NCBI GenBank assembly: GCA_039720395.1
Contig: CM077831.1
Coordinates: 34,011,067 to 34,075,066 of the forward strand
DNA length: 64,000 nucleotides
Direction of reading: 5' to 3'
DNA from: Liquidambar formosana
Lineage: Eukaryota; Streptophyta; Magnoliopsida; Saxifragales; Altingiaceae
In this document: one piece after another, positions 13,145-26,884 of the stretch
Position numbering within the stretch: the first letter of the stretch is position 1
Layout of the letters: every line of letters starts with the position of its first letter
Translations under genes and position numbers: made by a program
The notes under the pieces: generated by a model
The model's input: the letters and a program-made list of their open reading frames with translations, nothing else
The model's database searches: none
Told to the model about the DNA's origin: nothing

Positions 13145-15390
13145 CTACATGGAACAACAAACAACATTTATTAAATTCAATCACTAATTCATACCTGTAG
13201 AACATTGCATCTGCAGGCTCCTAAATTCTAATACAAGTGCTGATTTGTAGGATTTTTTTTTTTTTTCGTTTAATAATTGAACATTGCATAACCATGGATT
13301 TATTGAGGTTTTTTTTTTTTTTTTTTTTTTCCCTAGATTAATCTGTGATCCTTACGTGTGTGTGTGTGTGTGTGTCAAGAACATGTGATTCTATTTATTT
13401 TTATAGCTCTTGTATGCTTTTAATTAAGTTCTGAAAAATTCATTTTCGATCATGTTAAAGGATTAGACCATGTTTTTTTGTAGTGGCAATTGTCCGTGTT
13501 ACCTTAATCTTCAACATGCTAGTTGTACTCGTGGCATTTTGATGGATCCTAGATGTAGGTAAAGGATCCATATTGGATCCTTATATTGTTTCATGTTCTG
13601 GATTTATTAATTGCACTTTTTAAAACTAAATTTTTGTTTGTAAGTGCATTCAACAAGTTCACTATTGCTTTCTTTTAACTATATGAATATCAACAATAAA
13701 GTTCATTTAAATAATAGATTTATAGATTGTTTCCTTTCTTAGATCATACATATATAGCTTGTTTTTCTATAGATTATAGATGTAGTTACATGTCCAAGCG
13801 CTTATACTCTAGTAACACTTCTTAGCAGAATCTTCAAATCCTAAATATGAAGGTTGGATAAATACAACTTGTAAAGACCTACTTGTGCCCAACACTCCTT
13901 CAAATCATTGTAATGTTGGATGCCAAAGTGCAGAGTTTATAACTCTAATTTCAAGTATATAATAAAGGAGCTTGAACCAACAATCAAATTTGAAAAAGTT
14001 ATGCTGCATGCAATAGTAGATATATATGTTAAGAGTTTACAGGTATGAACCCACAAATTAAGTTACTTATAGACAAAGAATAGTTGACTACACCAGTAAC
14101 TGATGTTTGATGAGGCTGCAAAGGTTCATATAGGTCAACCTATGTTACATTATGTTGGATTCTACCACATCCCACATTGGTTAATTATAAAATTTGACAT
14201 GACTTCATGATACCTATTTGGGCCCTCCACCTAAGTAAAAGCTTAGGCTATTGGGTTGGAAACTCAACATGGTACAGTTTGATATGGCTTCATATACCTG
14301 TTTAGGCCCTTCATCTATAGCTTAGGATATTGGATTGGAAACTTGACACATTATAATGTTGCAAAGGCTCTTTTGCGTTAGTTATGCTATTTGATCTAGG
14401 TACAGTTGACTATTTCTATATGCTATGTTGATTGCCATTTCTGATTTGCTTGCAAAGTATGAGCTTCCCCTGTATCACTTTCTTTAGTGGGTAAATATTT
14501 TGGTCAATGACATAAGTGTATTGTTTATTTGCCAACTCACACTTTGCTCAATTCATATACAATTATCTTCCACAGCTGCAAACTAGTGCCCAAATTTTGT
14601 TTTGCAGATGGGAAGGAACTAGAAACTTAAGTTTCGAAGTGGCACTTTATTTGCACTCTGCCACAGCAGTCATTGACGAAATCACAACAGCCCTGGGAAT
14701 CTATAGCTGTAGGTGAGAATATGGCACTTTGCTCAAATTGTGCATGTTAGACCATCAAGCAATTTAAACTAGTAGGTTTTTCTGCAGATTGTTTCTAAAG
14801 TAGAGGATCTTGTATGGAAGCTCGTGGTTTGTTCTGTTTCTGCTCTGGTCTAGTTTTGATGCGGGAATTTTGGATGATTTGTATTTGATTTTTTTTTTAG
14901 CGTTGTGGGTTCTATGGAAGCTTGTGGTATATTTGGATAGATGATCTGGGACTGTTTTTCTTTCTGTGTTATTATGTGATTTTCTGGTTGCTGCTAGCTG
15001 TTTGGTTCCTGCTTATGTACTGTTGTGGGGTTGCTGCTAGCTGTTTTAGTGCTGAGGTGGGGTTGGTGACGGATGTTTTTCCTTGCATGTTCTCTTTCGT
15101 TTATTTGCACATTTTATACAATTGTGTTAAGTTTGTTGACAAACGACAGTCCAACTTTATTGGATGCATGAATGTTTGTTGCATTGGATTCAAATCATTT
15201 AGATGGATGTGTGGAATCCTAAATTTTAATTTATTAATGATTATTGATTATTGTTACTCATAAAAAAGGATTAAAAAAAAGTTGCTTTGAATGAATGAGA
15301 TATTGTGAAGGGCATAAGTGGTGGCATGATTATTGTTAATTAAATTTTCGATTGTATTTAAAAAGCATTAAACGGCTAAAACTGAGAAGG
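13145..15390 (+). other. Possible long intron; LINE-3'-like sequence
   Basis: No coding exon is recognised. The part from 13147 to about 13546 is duplicated at 19742-20248. Long T runs and a GT microsatellite lie at 13250-13375. From about 14780 to 15280 the plus strand is G/T-rich and ends in an A-rich tail, resembling a LINE 3' end. If the lectin ORF at 15391 is spliced to the kinase half, this whole stretch is intron. Confidence 0.4.
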
Positions 15391-16938
15391 CTATTCCAGT
15401 GGTGGGTTTTTGAAATAAAAGTTTAAAAATAGCATTTTACGGCAAGCAATGAAAGGCATGCAGAGCAGGAAGTAAGTGATTTTTTTACAGCATGCTTTGG
15501 ATGCTCTAAATGACTCATTTACAGCAGTGTAATTTATGTCTTTCAGCTTTTGACGGCGTAACACTTTTTTGTTTATAACAGTAGGAGGAAGTTCAGGAAC
15601 ACTACCTGACGAAGTTGATCGATCATTATTCTTGGGTTGTGAAGTAGAGTTGGCCACTTTAATCAAAGCTTTTGAAATAACACCGGGATCTGTCCTCCCA
15701 TTTGAGAGAGGGATTCTCTTCCTCCAACATTGCCCAACTTTAAAAATGGCAACGGCACAAAAACAATCTTCCAAGCAAGATGCTTTGCACCAATCTTCAT
15801 TCACATGGGTGAAATGCTCATAATCGGAAAGTGGCCAGTCAGTATTGGGCATCGGGTGAAAATAAAATCGATTCATATCTTGCAATGCCTTATCGCAACT
15901 ATGCGAAACAAAGTCCTGTTTACATCCTTTCATCGTATTATTGGGATCCAACAGGGAGTAACCAGGTGGGCATTGACAAATTGGTCTTTTATCGTATCCT
16001 AGTCTGCAATAGCTGTTGAAGCCACAAACTCCACCGCCTGTATATGACATCATACTCATGCAAATATCTTTAGGCATAAAGAACTCCATGGACCACCTGG
16101 TCCACCTCCCACGGCTTGAGCTAGCATTTTTCGGGTAGACATAGTGCCTGAGAACTCCATCATATTCAAGAATTGCTCTTTGGTAATACTCTCTCGACGA
16201 AGTTGGGTTCGATATTTGATTCAGTATAGCTCCGTTCTTCGCTGTAAGGTAGATGTAACCAGACTGGTTGAAGATCACCTGAAAGCCACTGCCTACTGTA
16301 CCGCTTGCCCAATAACCAGAATTATAAGATTCACCAGTCTCGATTGGACATTCTAAGGTCTTCATCACTAGATTCCCATCAGTTTGTAGTATAAACGAAA
16401 ATCTTCCTTCCGAGTAATCCGTTTCTGAGAAATGCGCTAAAAGTTTGCTGCCTTGATTCAATGTCTGCGTGGGTAAAATTGTGTCCGTTGGTTCATCAAA
16501 ACTCTGCCACAAATTGGTGGAATCGTTTCCTGCCAGCACGAAGTTTCCAGTGTCGAGCATGGCGGCGTAGGAAACTCCAGCGCCAGCGGAATCAGCGCTC
16601 CATATTTGATCACCTTTTGGGTTGTCAAGCACGAACCGGCCGTCTGTGGTGAGTTGAATTCTGGACCCACTTTGGGCTAATTTGTTTCCGTTGGCTGACC
16701 ATACAATGGTTTTTTCGGGTATTTTGTCGAACCAGATGGCTAGTAAGAAGCCTCCTTCAACTTGTTGAAACCCAAAAGCAAATTCTCCAGATTTCGATGG
16801 CCAAGAAGAGTTTTCATTGTTTATTGCAGTAAGGGATGAGCCCAAAGAGATGTTACTGTAAGTATGAGCAGTGGTGGAAAATGGAAGCAAAAGCAGCAGA
16901 AGCAAGAAGCAGCGAGGGTAAGGTAGTGCAAGAACCAT
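15391..16938 (-). CDS. G-type lectin (LECRK-like) ectodomain without kinase
   Basis: An uninterrupted 515-codon ORF starts with a Leu-rich signal peptide (residues 1-24). A B-lectin domain follows (about 25-150), then the S-locus/EGF-like Cys-rich part (CGFNSYC, CQCPPGYSLLDP) and a PAN-like region (about 350-430, NTDWPLSDYEHF). These features match the intronless LECRK/RLK1 type, like the receptor at 23343-25742, which is 799 residues. Here similarity stops near residue 445 and a basic, unrelated tail follows with no clear membrane segment. A good donor, TCAG|GTAGTG, lies at that point (15606/15605), phase 1, matching the TM exon at 13144. Unspliced, it would give a secreted lectin-like protein; spliced, an 849-residue receptor kinase. 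The ATG is chosen for its following signal peptide. Confidence 0.75.
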   Translation of the reverse strand: MVLALPYPRCFLLLLLLLPFSTTAHTYSNISLGSSLTAINNENSSWPSKSGEFAFGFQQVEGGFLLAIWFDKIPEKTIVWSANGNKLAQSGSRIQLTTDGRFVLDNPKGDQIWSADSAGAGVSYAAMLDTGNFVLAGNDSTNLWQSFDEPTDTILPTQTLNQGSKLLAHFSETDYSEGRFSFILQTDGNLVMKTLECPIETGESYNSGYWASGTVGSGFQVIFNQSGYIYLTAKNGAILNQISNPTSSREYYQRAILEYDGVLRHYVYPKNASSSRGRWTRWSMEFFMPKDICMSMMSYTGGGVCGFNSYCRLGYDKRPICQCPPGYSLLDPNNTMKGCKQDFVSHSCDKALQDMNRFYFHPMPNTDWPLSDYEHFTHVNEDWCKASCLEDCFCAVAIFKVGQCWRKRIPLSNGRTDPGVISKALIKVANSTSQPKNNDRSTSSGSVPELPPTVINKKVLRRQKLKDINYTAVNESFRASKACCKKITYFLLCMPFIACRKMLFLNFYFKNPPLE

Positions 16939-17539
16939 GGTAAAAGCAGTCTATTTTCTTGAAAAATGAGAGAAGCTAAGAATAACTTGAATTACTCACA
17001 TCATATTGAACTAAAATCTTGCAAGGGTTGGAGAAAATGTTGAATGTTTCATGATAATTCAGAGGGAAAATTTCCTCCATTGAATGCTACGAAAAGTTGC
17101 CGCTTTCCTATTTGCTGGTTAAGAGTTTCCTTCCATTTGTCTCAATTAAACGGACCAAGACAAGTCGTTTTTCTTCATTGACTTGGAATAGTCAGTCCAC
17201 CCAGCCTGTCCAATGGCAAATGGGTGGATCAAAAGGGTCTATAGATCTAAGGATTGAAAGAAAAATGGTCCCGTATTAGATTTTTTTTTATTTTTTTTAT
17301 ATCAGGGTGATCTACTTGAAAATTTTGCGCCATTGGGATTAATTAGAAATACGTGTAACAACAAAGAAAAAGAAAAAGAAAATTGCGGACCGCACAATTT
17401 ACCTTGATTTTTATACTTCATCGACCAAATGAGGCCCATCTATGTGTGGCATTATCAATTTCTGGTTGTAATGGTAAGATTACGGGGAATCTCAAGAGCT
17501 GCAATGGATACAAGTCAAGGCGTCCGACCTTGGAAATGA

Positions 17540-17879
17540 TTTAAATTAGTATTTTATTTTTTGGATAACATCAAGTTATGGATAAGATTGTGGATAAGAT
17601 CAAATCTTTTTGGATAAGATCAAATCTTCTTGGATAGATTAGAATCTTTGTAATTATGATAAGGATAAAATCAAATCTTTTTGGATAGGATAGAATCTTT
17701 GTAATTATGACAAAGATTCTTTGCTTCTATTACAAGCCACCTATCCCCCTATATAAAGGGTAGCTGTGGAAGTGTTAGAGAACTAACTTGAAGTTGTCAT
17801 TCTCTGACTTCCTTGCTAAATAGTATACATATGTTATTTTACTTTAAGTTTTATTGGGCATCTTGACAAGAGATTGAAA

Positions 17880-17880
<1 letters not shown>
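17540..17880 (+). repeat. LTR-like promoter fragment
   Basis: Short direct repeats built on AAATCTTTTTGGATA (17600-17690) are followed by a TATA box in CCCCCTATATAAAGGGTAGC (about 17745-17765) and a further 100 bases before similarity to the kinase duplicate begins near 17880. This looks like U3-R of an LTR retrotransposon fragment whose junction truncates the kinase duplicate. TG/CA ends and a target duplication were not found. The 600 bases to its right (16939-17539) show nothing beyond the flank of the lectin ORF. Confidence 0.35.
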
Positions 17881-19734
<1,854 letters not shown>

Positions 19735-20840
19735 TTCTGCATGGAACAACAAACAACATTTATTAAATTCAATCACTAATATTCATACTTGTAGAACATT
19801 GCATCTGCAAACTCCTAAATTCTAACACAAGTGTTGAAATGTTGAATGATAATATTGGGATCCTTCTGGTTTCATTCAATATTTTTCAGATTTTTGCATT
19901 TCATTTGAAAGCTTAAAGCTGGCCACAATTCAAGTTCATTGTTTATTGTTTTAATTGGATTTGTAGAATTTTTTTTTTTTTTTTCCTAGATGAATCTGTG
20001 ATCCTTACGTGTGTGTGTGTGTGTCAAGAACATGGGATTCTTTTGGCAGGTGTTGCCAAAATTAGTCTAGTGATTCATAGTGGTTCTATTTTCTTTTTCT
20101 AGCTCTAGTATGCTTTTAAGTTCCGAAAAATTCATTTTCATGTTAAAGGATTATACCTTCCTTTTTTTTTTTTCTTTTTTTTTTGTAGTGCCACTTGCCG
20201 TGTTACCTTAATCTTCAACATGCTAGTTGTACTAGTGGCATTTTGATGGGCCCCACTAAATTAGGAGGCTCAGACAGAATCATGTACTTCGACAAAAATA
20301 AGAGGGTGCACTTAGGTACTTTGTGCGGAATATTTTTCACTTTTACTATACGGCTGACCGATTAAGAGTTGAGAAATTACTTTGAGGCTTCCTAATTGTC
20401 TGCTTACCTAATCTCGAAGGATTCTGAAGAGAGAGAGAGAGAGATTCTGCATGGCGTTAGAGAGAGAGAGATTCTGCATGGACTTTGGCAAGAATTAAGA
20501 TAAAAAGCCTGCCAATAGTGGTGGGAAGAAGGAAAACGTTTTGGCCTATGAGGGTTAATAAAAATAAAAAGTAGACGATTTTGGCCAACAATGGATAATA
20601 GAAAACGAGAATTATGGTGATCAAAATCATTGCAATCTGACTAAACATAAGTGCATGATATATGATGATAAATAATTACACTTTATTTTTTTAGGTAAGT
20701 AATAATTACACTTCTCTTCTTTGGTAAATGTTAGGGTGTGTTTGGCTCTCTCGTGAAAATCAATCAAAGATTAGCACAATAAACAAAAAACAAAAAACAA
20801 AAATCAATCAATGAGAATTATGGTGATCAAAATCATTAAT

Positions 20841-21196
20841 GAAAAATTATGCTATCAATATTAATTGTCAATAGGCCTTGACCAATTATTAGTTGGAAAT
20901 TAATTACATGCAATTCATTTCCACTTGCTTTTCCCAAGTCCAAATGTGGTGGCCTTCACGCTATCATTAATTATCGATAGACCATGACCAATTATTAGTT
21001 GGAAATTACATGCAATTTATTTCCACTTGCTTTGACCAAGTCCAAATCTGGTGGGTCCTTCATGGAAAATTATGCTATCATTAATTATCAATAGGCCATG
21101 ACCAATTATTAGTTGGAAATTAATTACAAGCAATTCATTTACACTTGCTTTGCCCAAGTCCAAATGTGGTGGCCTTCATGGAAAATTATGCTATTA
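20841..21196. repeat. Tandem repeat of about 100-120 bp, three copies
   Basis: Units begin near 20841, 20961 and 21064, with a partial fourth at 21180. Each contains GACCAATTATTAGTTGGAAATT and TCCAAATSTGGTGG-like phrases. Purpose unknown. Between 20250 and 20840 nothing else is recognised apart from a GA microsatellite near 20427. Confidence 0.75.
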
Positions 21197-21317
21197 TATA
21201 AATATTCTTATATTTTATCCTATCCAAAATAATTACTATTTTTTCTACAAAATAATAACTATATTTTATCCTCTTGGCCGGCTTCGTTTGCTTATAATGA
21301 GTTTCCTTACATATATA

Positions 21318-21977
21318 TGTTGCGGAAATTAGACCCAAGGATTGAATTGAAAATCACCACAATGGCAATTCCTACACTCAAAAGAGAAATTAAAGAAATA
21401 AATAAATAACAATTACTTAACGCACAAAGCAATTTAACGTGGTTCAGCTAATGCCTACATCCACGGGATAACGATCAAAAAGTTTCACTATGAAAATAAG
21501 AGTACAAACAAAATATAAGAAAGTGATTATACACTCTCACGTACTCTCGATCACCCACTGAATAAACACCCCGAACAAATATTTTGTATAACTCTCTCGA
21601 ATGCAACTCTTTGCAATTCACCCATTCCAAATGGTTGTCCAAGTCCCCTTTTAATAGTCACAATTACAGCGGCTAACTTCCATAAAATAAGTGTTCAGGA
21701 CAAACTATTCAAAGGACCTAAAGATATAGGCTGAATAGAAAGTCTCCACCATAGGAACAAAAGTCACCTACCCATTTAATGAAGGTAAGACTTTCTTTTC
21801 TCAAGAAAGAAGCTGGTTCTCCTTTCACCAGATTTTAAGAGAGGTGTTTGTTGGGTGTCGGCATACGGACGCCGAATTTCGGCCGCACATGCAATTCTAT
21901 CAATGCCTTGTCTGCAGATTTCAGTGAATTTTGGCTTTGAGATTTTTGCCGGCGACAATCAAGCCACAAATTCAACA
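21318..21977. repeat. Probable solo LTR
   Basis: The 660-bp segment begins TGTTGCGG and ends TTCAACA, and ATATA flanks both sides (21313-21317 and 21978-21982). It includes AATTTAACGTGGTTCAGC near 21430, a phrase common in plant LTR-type repeats. There are no internal coding sequences on either side. The duplication is AT-rich, so chance is possible. Confidence 0.5.
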
Positions 21978-21982
21978 ATATA

Positions 21983-23342
21983 AATACTACAAAAATGTTT
22001 ATTCTGATCATTAACTTTCCTTCAATGACTTAGAACAGTGGTTTTACTCTCAATGAGGGTTTTTAAACCTCTTCAGCCCGTATGTTCTAAAAAAAAATCA
22101 ACTTCATTGGTTTGAAAATTCCATGAGATTGGGTCGATTAGCAACATGTATAACAAAAAAGTTAATATTGTATCGATTTACACTAATTTTTATACTTAAC
22201 CTAATGTGCCGTAGGCGTTGTGAATTTCTATTTCTCCTATTACAATTAAGATGACAAAAGCAGACAACAAAAGAAAGGGTTTAAAATTTGAATGAATCAC
22301 AAAGGTACATGGACTGAATGTAACAGGTGGGGAACATTTGAAGGTATATGGAAAAATCCAGTTTTTCTAACTTTTAATTTTTTTTTCTTTTAGGTCCACT
22401 CCTTGTTGACTTTGACTTGTAGCTATCATGACCAGTAATTAGTTTCATATCTTTTGTCCTCTCCAAAATAATAACTTGTATTTTATTCTTTCCGGCCGGC
22501 TATGTTGGCAGATAACGAGTTTCTATACAAGAAAAAGCTGCACGTTGTGTGTACTGGATTTGTAACACTGTTCTTCCATAAGTTTTTTTAACAGAAAAAA
22601 AAAATAAAAAAAATACAAGCCAATGAGGATTTCTATTCAGCAGCTGTCAATGAGAATTTCTAATCTTCTTATTTTCAGCAGGAAAATGGTGGTTGTGGCA
22701 ACAAACACAGCCCATTAAAGACTATACATAGGTACTGAAATAGTTTGGAAACATATTTGCTTCAAGAGCTCTCTTCCTCGGAAAAAATAAATAAATAAAT
22801 AAATAAATCAATTTCAAACAATATAAATTTAACTACATGAGTTGCCAGGATGAAGATTACCTAAACAAACAAAGACAAGTATTGACTGTAAGCCCACCAA
22901 AATTAACTCTTAAGATAACCAGTCAAGTGGGGCAGAGACCATCTCGGTTGAAAGAAAGACAGCAACGACTACGATGGCCAAGGTCCTTCTCTTCATGTTG
23001 GACAATAATGTTGAAAACAGATTCCGGTCAAATTTTTCGACAAAAGGTTCCTTCTGCGAAGGATGGCCGGCTGGACATAATGTGAAAAAATTTACCCATA
23101 AAGAGGATTTTAGATTGCAAACCAAACACTCTAAATTGAACTTTCAGCTAAGAAATGATATTAATTGTGACAATTAGAGACTGATTACGAAACTCTAGCG
23201 CATTTGAATAAAATAGGGGATTTGCTACTGCTATTTCTGTTTAGAGAGCTCTTCCCAGGATGCACATAAATCTGAAAATAACGAACAATATGGAAACCAT
23301 CACTAACAGTACAAATTGAGAAGCAAGTTTCAACAAATAAGA
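21983..23342. other. Intergenic, 3' flank of the LECRK gene
   Basis: No gene is supported. The part 23020-23180 recurs at about 28255-28395 (3' of the broken paralogue) and 36720-36890, marking it as ancestral 3' flank of the tandem receptor family. An AAATA microsatellite lies near 22785. Confidence 0.5.
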
Positions 23343-25742
23343 CTAAAATGGAACTGGACATGGGGGGACCTTAACTTCAACAACCCCTTCAAGCATCTGA
23401 GTAACCTTCCTCATGGTTGGCCTTAAAGATGGATCTTCTTGAATACACCAAATGGCAACCATCACAAACCTCTCCAGCTTCTCTATGTCATGCAAGGCCT
23501 CCATGTCATCGGCAACCAGAGCATCTAATGTTCCTCCTTGATAGCAGTCGTAAGCCCAATCAGTGAGAATTGCTTCCTCTCCCTTGCTGGCCTCAATACC
23601 CACACTTCTCCTACAACAAATGACCTCCAGCAACAAGACGCCAAAGCTATACACATCCACCTTGACGGTGATAGGAATGTTTCTGAACCATTCCACAGCA
23701 ACATACCCTTTTGTTCCTCTAATGTCAGTGCGGGTTTGGCTCTGGTCAATATTCAAAAGCTTTGCCAATCCGAAGTCAGAAATCCGAGCATTGTAATAAT
23801 CATCAAGAAGTATGTTCTGAGGCTTTATGTCACAGTGGATGATCTGGGTGCTGCATTCTTCATGTAGGTACAAAAGTCCTCTTGCAATCCCGAATGCAAT
23901 TTGGATCCTTTGGTTCCAACTGGGTCTCAAATCTCCAAAAAGAAAGTTTGCTAAAGTGCCATTTCTTAAGAACTCATATACCAGTAATCGATGTGATCCC
24001 TCATCACAGAATCCGAGCAATCGGACCAGATTCTTGTGATGGGTCTGACCTATCACGTTCACTTCAGTTCTGAATTCCTTCTCACCATCTTGAACCACTC
24101 TATCCAACTTCTTGACAGCAACGAGATTACTCAAACCACTTTGTATTGTCCCCTTGTATACAATGCCAAAAGATCCCCTTCCCAGCTCTTCCTTGAATCC
24201 ATCTGTAGCTTCTTCAAGCTCTTTGTAAGTGAAACAACACAAATTTGTTTCAATAACACTTCCACCTTGTGGGGTACTTTTGAAGTTCTTATGATTGATG
24301 AAAAAAAAACCTAGGCAAAATGCACTCACGAATATAAAGTTGACAATAACAGAGCTACCTAGGAGAACTGATCCCACGATGATTAAGTTGTCCTGGTTCT
24401 TCTTCTTCGTGTCCAGAATTGGGGAACGTGGATTTTGTGGAGGAGAATTATATTTCTTGACTTTAATAAAAGCCTTTCCATTGAGACTGCTTTGCACTCT
24501 CCCATTAGAGAGAGGTAGCTTCTTCTTCCAACAGCTATTTGCCCTGGAAATGGCAACAGCGCACAGACAATCATGCAAGCAAGATTCTCTACACTGCTCT
24601 TCACTATAAGGCTCCAACCTCATGTAATCAGATGTTGGCCAATCAATATTTGTTAGCTCCTCAAACTCATATAAATCTTCCGCAGAACTAGGCCCATCTT
24701 CTTCACAGCTTTGTATGAAGTTTGGTTTGCAGCTGCCATACGCATCACTTGGATCAAGTAAAGAATACCCAAGTGGGCATTCGCAAGTAGGCCTTTGATC
24801 TATATTGAGTCTGCAAACACTGTTATACCCACAAGTGCCACTACCTGCAGATATGAAACTATCGATGCAAATATTTCCTGGTTCAGACCAAAGAGCAGAC
24901 CATCCTTGATTTCCAATGGAAGTCTTCGGATGATAATATTGAGTGAAGACTCCATCAAAGTTGAGAGTTGTTCTGTGATAGTAATCTCTTGCTGAGACTA
25001 CCGCTCCCTGTGTGAGAGCGAATCTTTGACCATTCCCTCTCAGAATGTACATGAAGCCCGATTCGTTGAAGACCACTAGATTACCAGAATTCGATGAATT
25101 ATATTCATCCTTAGTGCCACTGACATAATAATCTTCATTAGCAAAGTTGGTAGGCAAGTTTATGGTGTGAAGCACCAGATTTCCGTCGTCTTGAAAACGG
25201 AGTTGGAACCTTCCCCGAGAAAAGTTTGTCTCTGTTTGTCGAGAAGACAGTAGCTCTCCACGTTCCATTATCTGTGTAGGCAACAAGGTATCTGTAGGAA
25301 TTTTGAAGGTCTCCCACACCATATCAGAATTGCTATCTTTAAGCACAAAATTGCCCGTATCGTTCAAGAAACCATAGGCAACTGCACCAATAATGGGATT
25401 AGATCTCCATATCTCATTGCCTTGAGGGCCATTGAGCACTAGCCCGCGGTCAGCAGTCAACTCTACGGTTGATCCACTTGGTGCAGGCCCATTTCCATTT
25501 GCATACCAAACTATGGTTTTGTCAGGTATCTTGTCATACCATATGGAAAGCAAGAAGAGATTATTTTTTAGCTGGTGAAAGCCAAAGGCGAAATCACCAG
25601 AAGGAGATAGCCATGAAGAGGAGTTATCGGTTGCAGAGAGAGTTGTGCCCACAGTTACATTGCCGTTAGTTTGAGCAACAGCAGAAAATGGTAGCAAAAT
25701 TACAAAGAAGAAAGGAACAGCAGAGGCCATTGATAGGACCAT
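23343..25742 (-). CDS. LECRK/RLK1-type G-type lectin receptor kinase
   Basis: Complete intronless 799-residue receptor, the normal length for this type. Order: signal peptide (1-23), B-lectin domain (about 27-150), S-locus-like region, EGF-like Cys cluster (CGYNSVC, CECPLGYSLLDP, 304-330), PAN-like domain (about 345-428), membrane segment (453-481) and Ser/Thr kinase (about 515-790). The glycine loop is LGRGSFGIVYKG (520-531), with catalytic Lys544 in VAVKKLD, HCDIKPQN at 636-643 and DFG at 656-658. HCD in place of HRD makes it a non-RD kinase, a class linked to immune receptors. The APE motif reads AVE (682-684), an unusual change. It should sit in the plasma membrane; the ligand is unknown. 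Its neighbours on the same strand are paralogues. Confidence 0.95.
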   Translation of the reverse strand: MVLSMASAVPFFFVILLPFSAVAQTNGNVTVGTTLSATDNSSSWLSPSGDFAFGFHQLKNNLFLLSIWYDKIPDKTIVWYANGNGPAPSGSTVELTADRGLVLNGPQGNEIWRSNPIIGAVAYGFLNDTGNFVLKDSNSDMVWETFKIPTDTLLPTQIMERGELLSSRQTETNFSRGRFQLRFQDDGNLVLHTINLPTNFANEDYYVSGTKDEYNSSNSGNLVVFNESGFMYILRGNGQRFALTQGAVVSARDYYHRTTLNFDGVFTQYYHPKTSIGNQGWSALWSEPGNICIDSFISAGSGTCGYNSVCRLNIDQRPTCECPLGYSLLDPSDAYGSCKPNFIQSCEEDGPSSAEDLYEFEELTNIDWPTSDYMRLEPYSEEQCRESCLHDCLCAVAISRANSCWKKKLPLSNGRVQSSLNGKAFIKVKKYNSPPQNPRSPILDTKKKNQDNLIIVGSVLLGSSVIVNFIFVSAFCLGFFFINHKNFKSTPQGGSVIETNLCCFTYKELEEATDGFKEELGRGSFGIVYKGTIQSGLSNLVAVKKLDRVVQDGEKEFRTEVNVIGQTHHKNLVRLLGFCDEGSHRLLVYEFLRNGTLANFLFGDLRPSWNQRIQIAFGIARGLLYLHEECSTQIIHCDIKPQNILLDDYYNARISDFGLAKLLNIDQSQTRTDIRGTKGYVAVEWFRNIPITVKVDVYSFGVLLLEVICCRRSVGIEASKGEEAILTDWAYDCYQGGTLDALVADDMEALHDIEKLERFVMVAIWCIQEDPSLRPTMRKVTQMLEGVVEVKVPPCPVPF

Positions 25743-26880
25743 TTGGAATTGACCGGATTTATAGTCATGAGAAATAGTATAAATCTATGAAGTTAAATAG
25801 CCTATGACAAGAATAAGGCTTCCTTCCATGCATTTTCAGGGGGTTTCTAGATTCAACTTAGTCTTTGCAATGAACTATGACCTGGTTCCGTGCATTTTCA
25901 GGAGGCAAAATCTTGTTAAACATTCCAGGCATGCCATTGGAAGACTTTTTAACCATTATTTCTTGGAGTAACTTATGCGGCTGTTTGGTCAGCTATCTTT
26001 GAATAATCTTATCCCTTCAATGGGGCAAAATTCTTGGTCATAATTAATAATTATAATCTGGACCAAATGCAGAATCATAAAAGGAGGTTCATGGGTTGAG
26101 CTGCCATTCCAACTGCCCAAACCATGAGGTCAATAAAATAAGAAGAAGAAAAAAAATTATGAAAATTATGATTTCTTCAAGCTATTATTAACTCACAAAA
26201 GACCTATAGAAGGAGGGGTTGAATATGTCAATTAAAAGCCAATGGCCTTTGCATGTAATGGCATGTCCCATCCCAATAGGGGCGTGGGGTTTGCGGAGGT
26301 TTTGGTTTCGACTCCATGCTGGTGCGAGTGTGTTTTCCTATCGTTTGGCAAAAAAAAAAAGTCTATTTACAAACCAACTCAAATCCACAATTCTTCAAGT
26401 AGCCATTGATGCCATCTTGCAACCTCAGAACAAATCCATGAACTTCTCTAAGGCACTATCCCACATACCAACTCCTCAGCATGCTCATGCTGGATCCACG
26501 ACGCTTCTTCTTTAGAATCCACAAAAGAAAGCCAATCCGAATCCTCAAATTGAATCTCACTTGACTCGAAGAGAAAATGTTTACGTTTGACTGTTTGGGT
26601 GTGGTCTAAAGGTCTTTAGGGGGGTTTCATCAGATGTATAATATCAACCTGGTACAGACACATGACACTAGGGATTTAGATATTTTTAGAAAGATCAGAA
26701 TTCTCTGAAAATAAGCTTCATCCAAGTGTAGAGGGAGGTCCTCAATTTTGCGCCTTACTAGTCCTTACATTAAACAAAACTCAAGGAATACCCATCATTG
26801 TTGGAAAGGTTTTGATCAAGCGAGAATAGAAATCAATTCGGAATAGTATAAACACAAAAATCCCACTTGTGGATCAACCC
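25743..26880. promoter_or_regulatory. 5' flank of the intact LECRK
   Basis: The upstream region contains a block at 25795-25870 that recurs at 1-60 and 37138-37220, so proximal promoter sequence is conserved among the tandem copies. No TATA box could be assigned with confidence. A SINE-like stretch lies at about 26270-26358: a B-box-like GGTTTCGACTCC followed by an A tail. Confidence 0.4.
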
Positions 26881-26884
26881 ACCT

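Noticed and set aside
14516..15263. Plus-strand ORFs including a hydrophobic 113-residue one
   Set aside because: T/G-rich composition produces Phe/Leu/Cys/Val-rich frames; this fits a LINE 3' end better than a membrane protein.
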